From NCBI GenBank assembly GCA_050944855.1, contig JBMNRU010000008.1, forward strand, positions 1 to 64,000: a DNA stretch of 64,000 bases, in the 5' to 3' direction. Shown in pieces: positions 16,857-24,167 of this stretch. The notes below the pieces were generated by a model, which was given only the letters and a program-made list of their open reading frames with translations, did not search any database and had not been told where the DNA came from. Within the stretch, counting starts at the first letter, position 1. Every line of letters starts with the position of its first letter. Position numbers and translations under genes: made by a program. This DNA is from Lactonifactor sp050944855. Its GTDB lineage: Bacteria; Bacillota; Clostridia; Lachnospirales; Lachnospiraceae.

Positions 16857-17519
16857 TTACATCATTCCCTTCATCCTGCTGCACGGTTCCGGCAATCCAG
16901 GTATTTGTGCTTCGGTTTGCTCCAGGGCTGTCGCATAACCGTGATAGAAGTCTTGTAACTGCAATATGTTCAGATACTTCTCAAAAGAAGTATGCAACTC
17001 TTTGTAGGCCTGTTCTGTTTCCGCCGTTGCTTCCGGCATGAATTCCGCTGCTTTCTCATAAAGTTCCTGCATCCTTTTCTCAATGGCCTCCTGTCCTGCC
17101 GCCTTCTGTATGCAAATAACAGACTGCTGAGGCTCTTTGTCCTGCTGCCAATATTCCTCAACGGATACCACAGTCACGCACTTAATTCCCCTAACTGTAT
17201 GTACTTTTACCCGATCCCCCGGATAGATAAGCCCGGTCAAATTATGGGGTACACGCCAGGCATACACCGGGCCACCCGAACTGTGAACCGCCTTTATTGC
17301 CTGCTTTCCTCCGTACCTGGCAGGAACTTCCGTCATTTTATATTTAACAGCCAATAAATAGCTACTATACCCATCTATCAGGTGGTTTCTACTGTCCAGT
17401 ATAATATCTGACGGCAGCAGTCCTGTTTCCCTGAAATACTGTTCTTTCTTCTGCATCTTTTCCACACTTGGTGGATTCTCTGCATAACATCTCAAGATTT
17501 TTATATCGCTTGTCTTCAT
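16857..17519 (-). CDS. ParB-N-like / DUF5839-type element protein
   Basis: A 220-residue soluble protein. The N-terminal half has the arrangement of a small ParB-like nuclease/partition fold: DIILDSRNHLIDGYSSYLLA, then VPARY, that is a D-x-N-x-L-I-D-G-Y motif. The middle part (GLIYPGDRVKVHTVRGIKCV) resembles DUF5839 proteins of Clostridial phages. The C-terminal third is helical. Its role is unknown; DNA binding is likely. The upstream 70-residue gene overlaps it by four bases (ATGA), so both are coupled with the integrase transcript. Confidence 0.6.
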   Translation of the reverse strand: MKTSDIKILRCYAENPPSVEKMQKKEQYFRETGLLPSDIILDSRNHLIDGYSSYLLAVKYKMTEVPARYGGKQAIKAVHSSGGPVYAWRVPHNLTGLIYPGDRVKVHTVRGIKCVTVVSVEEYWQQDKEPQQSVICIQKAAGQEAIEKRMQELYEKAAEFMPEATAETEQAYKELHTSFEKYLNILQLQDFYHGYATALEQTEAQIPGLPEPCSRMKGMM

Positions 17520-17728
17520 TCTGTAGACCCCTTCTTTCTTCTGGCGCGCTCCGCCCGCTTTCCGTAAATAAACCCTAGAAGAAACATATTCCGTGCGGTT
17601 TCTCTGGTGGTAGTTCCTGGGGATGCTGCTGCAATTTCATCCATCTGGTTACGTACTGTTTCATTCATCAACAGATCTATATTCTGCTGGCCAATCAGCC
17701 ATATGGTGTCATTTTCATCATACCTCAT
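17516..17728 (-). CDS. Small element protein, 70 residues
   Basis: A 70-residue basic-tailed protein (GKRAERARRKKGSTE at the end) with no recognised domain. It overlaps the gene before it by 11 bp and the gene after it by 4 bp, so translation is tightly coupled. Function unknown. Confidence 0.5.
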   Translation of the reverse strand: MRYDENDTIWLIGQQNIDLLMNETVRNQMDEIAAASPGTTTRETARNMFLLGFIYGKRAERARRKKGSTE

Positions 17729-17882
17729 CCATTAACATCCTCGATTCTTTACAAAGCTTGTCCTCATACCATTGAATAGTACCTTTCACTGGCTTCACTG
17801 CCGGTTGTAAGATATAGGACTTGATTGGCTGCTGCAGCACCCCTGTTTTTGGGACACAGAATGTATTTGTTACTGTATTCAT
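17718..17882 (-). CDS. Small element protein, 54 residues
   Basis: A 54-codon frame beginning MNTVTNTFCVPKTGVLQ and ending RMLMDEV. GGAAGGGGTG lies five bases before its ATG at 17882, and its stop overlaps the following gene. It contains IQWYEDKLCKESRM, a segment typical of small helical phage proteins. The strong ribosome binding site and the overlaps support a real gene; no function is known. Confidence 0.5.
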   Translation of the reverse strand: MNTVTNTFCVPKTGVLQQPIKSYILQPAVKPVKGTIQWYEDKLCKESRMLMDEV

Positions 17883-17886
17883 GCTG

Positions 17887-18393
17887 TCACCCCTTCCATT
17901 TCAATTTTTTACTTCCCAACAAATAGCCCATGAAATAGATATATGTTTCCGCGGTACTCCATTCTTTATACTTGAATTTCCCTTTAGCTGCTGCCTGGTT
18001 CATGGCTTTTAAAAGTGGTTCACTCAATGGAACTGACGATCTTTCCATAGCCTTTTCAATAATCGGCATATACTCTTGCACCGTCTTTTCTGCCAGTGCT
18101 TCATCAGCTTTTTTCAGAAAATAATGATGTGCGTCTAGAATTTCCGCGTATACCGCAAATCCGTACTTGTTGTAAATGCTGTTCATAGTCCTGTTATCCA
18201 GGTGTCTCTTTTCGCTCTCTATCAGTGCAACAAACCTTTTCACTTCATTTTCTTTCAGGTCATTGTAATAAAGCGTATCTTGATTGCTCCATATTGCAAG
18301 TCGGTACTCTGATACCGGAATCTTTTCACAATACAGAACGTGCATTTTCATAGCCGCTGGCAGTTCGTCAAATGTGCATCTTTTTAAAACCAT
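17887..18393 (-). CDS. Element protein of unknown function, 168 residues
   Basis: A 168-residue protein, largely helical, with charged segments (LKENEVKRFVALIESEKRH) and a C-terminal GYLLGSKKLKWKG. No known domain is recognised. It lies four bases before the 54-residue gene in the same leftward run. A convergent plus-strand small RNA candidate ends just upstream of its neighbour at 18518. Confidence 0.5.
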   Translation of the reverse strand: MVLKRCTFDELPAAMKMHVLYCEKIPVSEYRLAIWSNQDTLYYNDLKENEVKRFVALIESEKRHLDNRTMNSIYNKYGFAVYAEILDAHHYFLKKADEALAEKTVQEYMPIIEKAMERSSVPLSEPLLKAMNQAAAKGKFKYKEWSTAETYIYFMGYLLGSKKLKWKG

Positions 18394-18411
18394 TTTCTTT
18401 TAAATCCTCTC

Positions 18412-18440
18412 TTTACTCCAGGCAGCAGGCGTGTTATACT
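18412..18440 (+). promoter_or_regulatory. Promoter of a candidate small RNA
   Basis: TTTACT (18412-18417), a 17-bp spacer and an extended -10 (TG-T-TATACT, 18432-18440) on the plus strand, opposite to all nearby genes. Confidence 0.5.
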
Positions 18441-18446
18441 ACCTGC

Positions 18447-18516
18447 ATACCGCCAATTTGCTTAATTGTCGGGTTACTTGCCCCTGTCAGTGCAGCAACA
18501 CTGGCAAGGGCTTATT
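18447..18516 (+). ncRNA. Candidate small RNA of about 70 nt
   Basis: A promoter at 18412-18440 is followed about 70 nt later by a terminator: GCCCCTGTCAGTG (18480-18492) pairs with CACTGGCAAGGGC (18499-18511), then TTATTTTT. No coding frame of note fits between. It lies in the gap between two minus-strand genes, so it would be antisense to the leftward read-through transcript. Confidence 0.45.
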
Positions 18517-18517
18517 T

Positions 18518-18847
18518 TTATGCTACTGTTTGTACCTGAGACTTCCCAAAGAACCGGGCTTTATATGTAGCACCATCTCCACGGCTTCCCCAGATCAAAT
18601 CACAACCAAATAATGCTTTGGAACCGTGGATCACTTCATAGCCTAACTGTTTCCAGCCGTTCCAGGTGTTTGTCTCTTCGCTGATTCCGGCAGCAGTCTT
18701 AGCCTTTTCAATACGCCTTTCGTTGACTTCCTCAGCCTTTGCCGAGAGCCATGCTCTGTGTAAGCACTCAGCAAAAGGAAGGCTTTTATACTTCCGGTAG
18801 TTATTCCATGCTCGTAACATGATGGTTCTTAGATTGAATTTCTTCAT
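18518..18847 (-). CDS. Element protein of unknown function, 109 residues
   Basis: A 109-residue basic protein. The N-terminal part (NLRTIMLRAWNNYRKYKSLP, then FAECLHRAWLSAKA) occurs in many Lachnospiraceae phage and plasmid proteins of unknown role. The C-terminal half (GYEVIHGSKALFGCDLIWGS) looks like a small beta domain. An AGGAGGA site precedes the ATG. Function unknown. Confidence 0.55.
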   Translation of the reverse strand: MKKFNLRTIMLRAWNNYRKYKSLPFAECLHRAWLSAKAEEVNERRIEKAKTAAGISEETNTWNGWKQLGYEVIHGSKALFGCDLIWGSRGDGATYKARFFGKSQVQTVA

Positions 18848-18936
18848 GCGCGATCCTCCTTGTCTTTTTTAGATTGATTTAAGGCTTTTATGTGTTTAGC
18901 CTATAATTTCTACCTTAAAGCAGCTTAAATTGAAAT

Positions 18937-19422
18937 TTACCCCGTTTCACGCTTATTATTACTTGCGTGAAAAACATTTCTAGCATGCTCTGCCTGCCGT
19001 TCCCTTTGCTCTTCTGACCAATTCTTTCCCGGATTAATCCGAATCCAGCTAACCGGAATATGAGCGTACAGGCTGCCATCTTTGTTCTCTGCAACAATCT
19101 CACATTCATCCGGGTGACTCTCAGCCAGTTTCTTGATTCTGGTCTTGTACCTGCCTTGTGAGAATGTAACTGTTGCTCTCCCTTGATCCCTTAAGAACTC
19201 AATGACATTTTCATCCGCAGAGAATCCATCTGGCAGCAGGATATTTTTTACATTTACTCCGACTGCATCAGCAATCCTCTCTAATGCTTCCTCTGACGCC
19301 TGGCCATTATCCAGGATCCATTCAAGTGACCGCCGACAAAGCCCTGTTCTGGTACAAATTTCAGGTTTTTTAAGGTTCTGCGATTCCATGATGTTTAATA
19401 GTTCCTTTTTGTTTAATCTCAT
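18937..19422 (-). CDS. HTH-type element regulator, 161 residues
   Basis: A 161-residue protein with a helix-turn-helix in the first 60 residues: KPEICTRTGLCRRSLEWILD, then EEALERIADAVGVNVKNILLP, in the style of XRE regulators. The C-terminal part (ATVTFSQGRYKTRIKKLAES, then HIPVSWIRINPG) is a module seen in Clostridial phage proteins. It is transcribed away from the 70-residue Arc-like gene at 19732 and shares with it a control region full of TACGTA repeats, so it probably regulates itself or its divergent neighbour. Confidence 0.7.
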   Translation of the reverse strand: MRLNKKELLNIMESQNLKKPEICTRTGLCRRSLEWILDNGQASEEALERIADAVGVNVKNILLPDGFSADENVIEFLRDQGRATVTFSQGRYKTRIKKLAESHPDECEIVAENKDGSLYAHIPVSWIRINPGKNWSEEQRERQAEHARNVFHASNNKRETG

Positions 19423-19549
19423 TTTTATCTCCTTTCCGGTTTACAAAGCGGTTGGTGGTATTGAGCCGTAGCTGAGCCGGTCCAACTCTTCTGTGGAGCC
19501 CTGTATTTCTTTTGCTTCCTTCGCTTTGCTTTATCTTTATCTTGATTAT

Positions 19550-19578
19550 ATTATACTGCGTACGTAGTTTATTGTCTA
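19550..19578 (-). promoter_or_regulatory. Leftward promoter of the HTH gene
   Basis: On the minus strand TAGACA (19578-19573), a 17-bp spacer and TATAAT (19555-19550). The TACGTA repeat lies in its spacer. Confidence 0.6.
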
Positions 19579-19632
19579 TTGACTCTTTTCACAAATTACT
19601 ACGTACATTTTTGTGCATTAATACTATGTACA
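19560..19632. promoter_or_regulatory. Operator cluster with GTACGTAGT repeats
   Basis: GTACGTAGT (19560-19568) and ACTACGTAC (19598-19606) are perfect inverted copies; ACTATGTAC (19624-19632) is a third with one change, overlapping the rightward -35. Likely binding sites of the HTH or the Arc-like protein. Confidence 0.55.
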
Positions 19633-19655
19633 CAGTCATTGAACTATGCTATAAT
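19627..19655 (+). promoter_or_regulatory. Rightward promoter of the Arc-like gene
   Basis: TGTACA (19627-19632), a 17-bp spacer, and extended -10 TG-C-TATAAT ending at 19655. Confidence 0.6.
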
Positions 19656-19731
19656 TTAAGTGTAAGGTGGAGAAGAATTAACTTGTTTTTTCTGCCCTTT
19701 ATAAAATAAAAAGGGAGGACTTAGACAGATA

Positions 19732-19944
19732 ATGCCAAATGAAAAGAAAACTCAATATGATATTGAATACGCCAAAAAGAAGCTTAAGCGCATCCCTCTG
19801 GATGTTCAAAAAGAAAAATATGAGGAAATCAAGACTGCTGCAGATACAGCAGGGGAAACCGTCAACGGCTATATTAAAAAAGCTATTGATGAGCGAATGG
19901 AACGTGATACCAATGCTGGAGAAACTTATAGTGAAGAAGATTGA
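19732..19944 (+). CDS. Arc-like ribbon-helix-helix protein
   Basis: A 70-residue protein whose centre fits a ribbon-helix-helix fold: KRIPLDVQKEKYEEIKTAAD followed by TVNGYIKKAIDERM. Such proteins bind DNA as dimers through the beta strand (here KRIPLDV). It is one of only two clear rightward genes in the element and is divergent from the HTH gene. The purine-rich AGGGAGG is about 12 bases before the ATG, longer than usual. The region after it, 19945-20190, shows no gene I can support. Confidence 0.65.
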   Translation: MPNEKKTQYDIEYAKKKLKRIPLDVQKEKYEEIKTAADTAGETVNGYIKKAIDERMERDTNAGETYSEED

Positions 19945-20171
19945 ACAATTAGCCGAGCTGAAAATTCAGCCGGGCGATTTCTTCCAGAAAATACTTATAA
20001 AGACAGTAGCATTAGGGACTAGCCAAAAGCCCTTATGTCCTGCTGCCAGCTCACATAGCGTTCAATACAAGGTTCCTGAACTGGGGTTTTCTGGAGTAAT
20101 TCCGAGCCAATCTCGCTTGCCCTCTGTGCATTTCCTGCCGTGTACTCAGCCCGGATAGGTTTATTTTCCGC

Positions 20172-20200
20172 TTGCGTCCTGCTGCCAGATGTGCTATATT
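20172..20200 (+). promoter_or_regulatory. Promoter of the antisense (antitoxin) RNA
   Basis: TTGCGT (20172-20177), a 17-bp spacer and TATATT (20195-20200). Confidence 0.65.
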
Positions 20201-20206
20201 GAGAAT

Positions 20207-20308
20207 AGAAAAAGGGAAAGCCAGAAACACACGGCCTACCCTCAAAAGTAATTGACTGTTACTTACTAACAGCCGTCACTATTGGCAGTAGTGGCGGCTA
20301 TTTCTTTC
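20207..20308 (+). ncRNA. Candidate antitoxin RNA of a type I toxin-antitoxin pair
   Basis: A transcript of about 100 nt is predicted from the promoter at 20172 to a terminator formed by AGCCGTCACTA (20271-20281) and TAGTGGCGGCT (20289-20299), followed by ATTTCTTT. Its 3' end overlaps the end of the holin-like toxin gene on the other strand, as in convergent type I pairs such as txpA/ratA. It carries CGGCCTACCCTC (20232-20243), also present in the leader of the toxin mRNA. Confidence 0.65.
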
Positions 20309-20390
20309 CCTTGAATATCTCATAAACGAGACTTACAAGAGCGACAATGAATATACCTATCTGGATCAAATCCGAATATGTAACATACAT
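20298..20390 (-). CDS. Holin-like type I toxin, 30 residues
   Basis: A 30-residue peptide, MYVTYSDLIQIGIFIVALVS plus LVYEIFKGKK: one membrane helix with a basic C-terminus, the pattern of the putative holin-like toxin family of Firmicutes. AGGAGG lies nine bases before the ATG at 20390; an in-frame ATG two codons earlier is too close to it. The leader can fold so that CCCTCC pairs with the GGAGGG of the ribosome binding site. The gene is convergent with, and overlaps, an antisense RNA. A membrane toxin that stabilises the element is the likely role. Confidence 0.75.
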   Translation of the reverse strand: MYVTYSDLIQIGIFIVALVSLVYEIFKGKK

Positions 20391-20482
20391 TGGCATCGCC
20401 CTCCTTTCTTTCGTCTGGAGGGTTAGCCCCTCCGAACGTGGAGGGTAGGCCGCCTTTATGTGCTCTGACTTTCCGTGCAATC

Positions 20483-20511
20483 AGTATAGCACATGTTACA
20501 ATGTTCCACAA
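20483..20511 (-). promoter_or_regulatory. Promoter of the holin-like toxin
   Basis: On the minus strand TTGTGG (20511-20506), a 17-bp spacer and TATACT (20488-20483). It implies a leader of about 85 nt. Confidence 0.7.
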
Positions 20512-20605
20512 TCAGATCATTTAGCAAAATTACATTCGTCGTTTTGGATATTATGTCAAAACGCTTGCTGTTTCTCTATTACTTTCCACCACACCGTTTT
20601 TAACC

Positions 20606-20625
20606 ATAACAATTCATAACAATTC
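20606..20625. repeat. Tandem ATAACAATTC repeat in a gene-free stretch
   Basis: Two head-to-tail copies of ATAACAATTC. The surrounding 20512-20809 is AT-rich and holds no gene I can support; it could carry an origin or a control region. Confidence 0.4.
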
Positions 20626-20809
20626 TACTCTAAAGCACCTAAAAATTATTTTTATTTGTTTATATTCCATACAGGGCAGACATCTGGATACTTCACCATC
20701 CCCCCGGGGTTCTAAAACGAAAATTTGAAATTTTCTACATACCGACGCCCCACCATGATGTATAATTTATTCCCAGAACAGCTTTTAAAACATTGGCAGC
20801 AGTTGACCC

Positions 20810-21688
20810 TCAAGACATTTCTTCTCCCGCCAGCTTCAACGCAACATACTCTGTTGCACTTGTCCAGGTTCTTTTAAAAGCTTCCGCCCCTGTATACTGC
20901 ATACCTCTGGAACGGATCACCTCATCTTCCAGGAATGGCAGCAGCTGTTTTGACCGGGATGGCTTCCGTAGTTCCCTCAAAGCTTTTCGCTCTATTGTCC
21001 GCACATTCTCTATGGTGCATCCAAAATCTTCACCAACTTCCCGCAGCGTCTTGTTCTCCTGGAATCTTGCCCGGATCACTTCTGGCTGTCTTCCCGGCAG
21101 ACCATCCACTATTGGCCATATCGCAGCTTTTAACTGCTCATGCTCTACCCTTTCCAACATATCATCATAACCGACATCTGATCCTGGAACCAACTCATAC
21201 AAAGTCCCGTCCTCATCCTCACCAATAGGTACGTCTAGGCTTTGTATACGGCATTTCTCAGCGGCTTTCACCACTGACTTAAGAGTAACCCGGCTAATAC
21301 CCAAACATCGGCAGAATTCTTCCTCTGTGGGCTTACGATTATACATAGATAACCATCTGGCCTGCATCTTCTGATATTTCCAGATCAACGTCAACATACC
21401 TTCTGGTATGCGTACTATGCCATTATTCCGAAGATACCGGCTTATCTTCTGCCGGATATAATAACCAGCATAGGTCATAAACAGGGCTCCACCCTCTGGA
21501 TCATAATGGTCTACACTGTCACACAGTCCTAAATAAGCCTCCTGCTGCAGATCATCTTCCTCCGCATACTTTGTATATCGAAACACTATCTTACAGATAT
21601 AACCCTTGTTCTGCTGCCAGAGCTGGGCCATGTTATCAGCTATATTATCTCCAGACTGAATCCGTAACACTAATTGCTCATTGGTCAT
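20810..21688 (-). CDS. Sigma-70-family RNA polymerase sigma factor of the element
   Basis: A protein of about 292 residues with the sigma-70 order: region 2 (YAEEDDLQQEAYLGLCDSVD, then GALFMTYAGYYIRQKISRYL), region 3 (GIVRIPEGM and PTEEEFCRCLGISRVTLKSV), and region 4 (LREVGEDFGCTIENVRTIER, then KALRELRKP). It should direct host RNA polymerase to element promoters. A C-terminal tail of about 50 residues has no known match. The start is uncertain: GTG at 21694 has GGGGTG seven bases upstream, while the ATG at 21688 is 13 bases away. Upstream, 21701-21881 has no gene. Confidence 0.88.
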   Translation of the reverse strand: MTNEQLVLRIQSGDNIADNMAQLWQQNKGYICKIVFRYTKYAEEDDLQQEAYLGLCDSVDHYDPEGGALFMTYAGYYIRQKISRYLRNNGIVRIPEGMLTLIWKYQKMQARWLSMYNRKPTEEEFCRCLGISRVTLKSVVKAAEKCRIQSLDVPIGEDEDGTLYELVPGSDVGYDDMLERVEHEQLKAAIWPIVDGLPGRQPEVIRARFQENKTLREVGEDFGCTIENVRTIERKALRELRKPSRSKQLLPFLEDEVIRSRGMQYTGAEAFKRTWTSATEYVALKLAGEEMS

Positions 21689-21789
21689 TGACACTAGCAA
21701 ACACCCCTTTTATAATTTTCTTATCAGCTATCAGAAAGGGCTTGTCTGCAATGCAGCAAGTTCTTTTTTGTTGTGAAAATTTAATATTC

Positions 21790-21854
21790 CCCGTTGTTCG
21801 CCCGTTGTTCACCTCTGCTGCCGTCCTCTTTTTAGGGTGTCCGAAATGTCCGAA
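21790..21854. repeat. Two sets of short direct repeats
   Basis: CCCGTTGTTC occurs at 21790 and 21801 (period 11), and TGTCCGAA at 21838 and 21847 (period 9). They lie in the gene-free 21701-21881 upstream of the sigma gene and downstream of the replication genes; an origin or a control site is possible. Confidence 0.4.
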
Positions 21855-21881
21855 TACACTATTATTTACCCATCTTTCAGA

Positions 21882-22103
21882 CTATGTCGTCGGCATATAA
21901 AAGATTCTTTCTTTCCGCTTGTAGGCATCCAACATTTCATACAGAACGCCTCTCGCCCGTTCTTCCGTGCTATATTGGCCCAATATGCAAGATTTTTCCG
22001 TATTGGCTAATCTATTAAATATAACGAATTCACAATAATATTCGGATACCCATACATTTCCAAAGTCATATACTGCGCCTTTATTCTGAGTGTAAACTTT
22101 CAC
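21882..22103 (-). CDS. Small element protein, 73 residues
   Basis: A 73-residue protein (MKVYTQNKGAVYDFGNVWVS at the start) with alternating strands and a C-terminal helix; no known domain. Its first codons overlap the end of the 80-residue gene, so the two are translated together. Such small beta-rich proteins are common beside phage replication genes. Function unknown. Confidence 0.5.
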   Translation of the reverse strand: MKVYTQNKGAVYDFGNVWVSEYYCEFVIFNRLANTEKSCILGQYSTEERARGVLYEMLDAYKRKERIFYMPTT

Positions 22104-22323
22104 GCCTTTCCCTCCTGTCTTCTATATCCATATCCATTACTGCTGCAAGAATGATCTCTTTAGTCAGTACATCCTCTCGATACTTTTCCATCAAAGCTTC
22201 TGCGTCTTGGTTTATTTGATTCCACTGCATGTCATCCAAGGGGAGCTTTTCCGCCCATTTTTTATAGAATTTCCATACGCCTGTAAATATTTCATACTTC
22301 CTCTTTAATACTTCATGATCCAT
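22081..22323 (-). CDS. Small helical element protein, 80 residues
   Basis: An 80-residue, highly charged helical protein (VLKRKYEIFTGVWKFYKKWA, later DIEDRRERRESL). Its ATG overlaps the stop of the primase-helicase gene in a TAATG arrangement, and its end overlaps the 73-residue gene by 23 bp. No domain recognised; an accessory of the replication proteins is possible from position alone. Confidence 0.5.
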   Translation of the reverse strand: MDHEVLKRKYEIFTGVWKFYKKWAEKLPLDDMQWNQINQDAEALMEKYREDVLTKEIILAAVMDMDIEDRRERRESLHSE

Positions 22324-24164
22324 TAAAACGGAATCTCCATTTGTTCTGCCTGCTCATATGTTTCCACTTCCATAAAGCCATCTTCCTGCTCTTCCCATCC
22401 ATAGGGCATATAAAACGCAGAACAGTCGTCACTAATTCGTTTTGATGCTTCGTCGTAAAACAAAGGGATTGCTCTATTTCCCACTGCCAGCCTTCCGGTT
22501 AATCGGTTTTTAGAGATCGACAGCACTCTATTGCAAGTTTTATTCTCTAAATCGCGTTTATACGTCATAACAATATCAACCTTGTTCGTGATATCTGCAC
22601 TTCCGCTAACCTCATCGGTATCATCATTGCTGAATCTATTCTTTCTTGGATGGACTACTAGGATGATAGCCACCTGCTGCCGCTTTGCCATTTTCACAAG
22701 CCCATCGACAAATTTACTTTGAGCCCGGTATAAATCCACACTCATTCCCACATCAAGAGCCGTCATGAGATTATCCAACAGCACCAACTCTATACCATAT
22801 TGCTGTATGGATTTTTCAATGATCTGCAGCAGATCTTTCATCTCATCATCATCTGCTGCTTTATTATCAAAAAGATAGGCTCTGCCTCGATACCATTCCG
22901 AAATTCGTTCGCTTTTTCCCTTCGGTATGTAATAACTGACGCTTCCATCTTCCTGGGCTTGCTCTATAACATTCGCTTTCCCTGCAAGTTGGAAATCTAT
23001 CCAGCGTTTAAAGAAATAGTCCTGAAGTTCTCCAGAATAAGCAAAGACCCGTTTGCCTTCATTTAGGGCATTGGCCAGGATTTGAGAAGCCAAAGTGCTT
23101 TTCCCATCACCACGTTTACCAGTTATAATAGCGCTCTGCCCCAGATACAGGCCGCCGGAAAGCACTTTATCTATACTCCTAATACCTGTAGAAATTCGAG
23201 GTAAAGAGAACAGGTCCACCGCCTCCACATCCGCCAATTCTTTAACCTGGCGAACAGGAACAGCTTCCGCGTTTTCTACAGCTAGCCGGACGGCTTCTGC
23301 TCCGTACTTCATCAGTATTTCATTTGCATCTTTACAATCTCTGTAATCCTGCTTCCGAACTGCTTTCACAGTTCCCCGGAAGCGTCTTGACATTTCTTCC
23401 AACAAAGTAATCTGGCCATTTTCGTTATCACCGAACACGATTAACGTATTGTACTGCAGCAGCCAGTCCCAGCAATAGGGGATCCAGGTAAAGCCATTTT
23501 TCCCCGTAGGCACCGACACAGCGTTATTCACTCCTGCTGCCTTTACAGAAAGGCTGTCAATTTGTCCTTCTGTAAGTACTAAGGTTGTATTATCTCGATC
23601 ACACTGATACATTCCAAACAGGATAGGCTTGCAACTTTTCTCACACCATTCTTTGTTATTATCGCGTGTCTTATCAAAATCCGTTTTTCTATACTTCACA
23701 AATTGCATCCGCCCTGTTTCATCCAGAAAAGGAAAGACCAGCACATTAGGTACATCTTTTCTCACTGTGATCTGGTATTCTTCCGTAACGGCAGCAGGAA
23801 TCCCTCTACTTTCCAGATAAGTCACAGCTTCTGCCTTTGGCTTAATAGGTTCCATTTTCTTAAACTTACGAAATTTCTGCTTACTGCTGGTTTGATAATA
23901 AGCATCCGCCCCATTACCCAGGCTGAACCACTCAAAATCCTTTGATAGAGAAATCATATTACCGGACACGGAACAGGATGAACGCAGACACTTATGCTGG
24001 CCTGTGCGCAGGTTAATGGCAAAAGAATACTTGTCCTTACTTTTTCCCCCTCTGCAATATGGGCAATATAGAAATTGCAGTTCATCACCTTTTTGCTTGG
24101 TCTGAATTCCGCATCCCCGGGCGAAGTCCCATGCATCTACTTCTTTAAATTCATAATATCCCAT
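22323..24164 (-). CDS. Phage-type primase-helicase (zinc finger, Toprim, DnaB-like ATPase)
   Basis: A 613-residue bifunctional replication protein, like T7 gp4 in layout. The N-terminal zinc motif is CPYC with a later CLRSSC (about residues 34-64). A Toprim domain follows (LVLTEGQIDSLSVKAAG, with the E and the later FGDNENG acidic pair), then a DnaB/RecA-like ATPase with Walker A GKRGDGKS, Walker B-like ELVLLDNLM, and a helicase motif IILVVHPRKN. It should make primers and unwind DNA at the element's origin. It lies three bases after the replisome-organiser gene. Confidence 0.9.
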   Translation of the reverse strand: MGYYEFKEVDAWDFARGCGIQTKQKGDELQFLYCPYCRGGKSKDKYSFAINLRTGQHKCLRSSCSVSGNMISLSKDFEWFSLGNGADAYYQTSSKQKFRKFKKMEPIKPKAEAVTYLESRGIPAAVTEEYQITVRKDVPNVLVFPFLDETGRMQFVKYRKTDFDKTRDNNKEWCEKSCKPILFGMYQCDRDNTTLVLTEGQIDSLSVKAAGVNNAVSVPTGKNGFTWIPYCWDWLLQYNTLIVFGDNENGQITLLEEMSRRFRGTVKAVRKQDYRDCKDANEILMKYGAEAVRLAVENAEAVPVRQVKELADVEAVDLFSLPRISTGIRSIDKVLSGGLYLGQSAIITGKRGDGKSTLASQILANALNEGKRVFAYSGELQDYFFKRWIDFQLAGKANVIEQAQEDGSVSYYIPKGKSERISEWYRGRAYLFDNKAADDDEMKDLLQIIEKSIQQYGIELVLLDNLMTALDVGMSVDLYRAQSKFVDGLVKMAKRQQVAIILVVHPRKNRFSNDDTDEVSGSADITNKVDIVMTYKRDLENKTCNRVLSISKNRLTGRLAVGNRAIPLFYDEASKRISDDCSAFYMPYGWEEQEDGFMEVETYEQAEQMEIPF

Positions 24165-24167
24165 TTC

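Noticed and set aside
19739..20158. 139-codon plus-strand frame overlapping the Arc-like gene
   Set aside because: Out of frame with the better-supported ribbon-helix-helix gene; low-complexity and without family resemblance.
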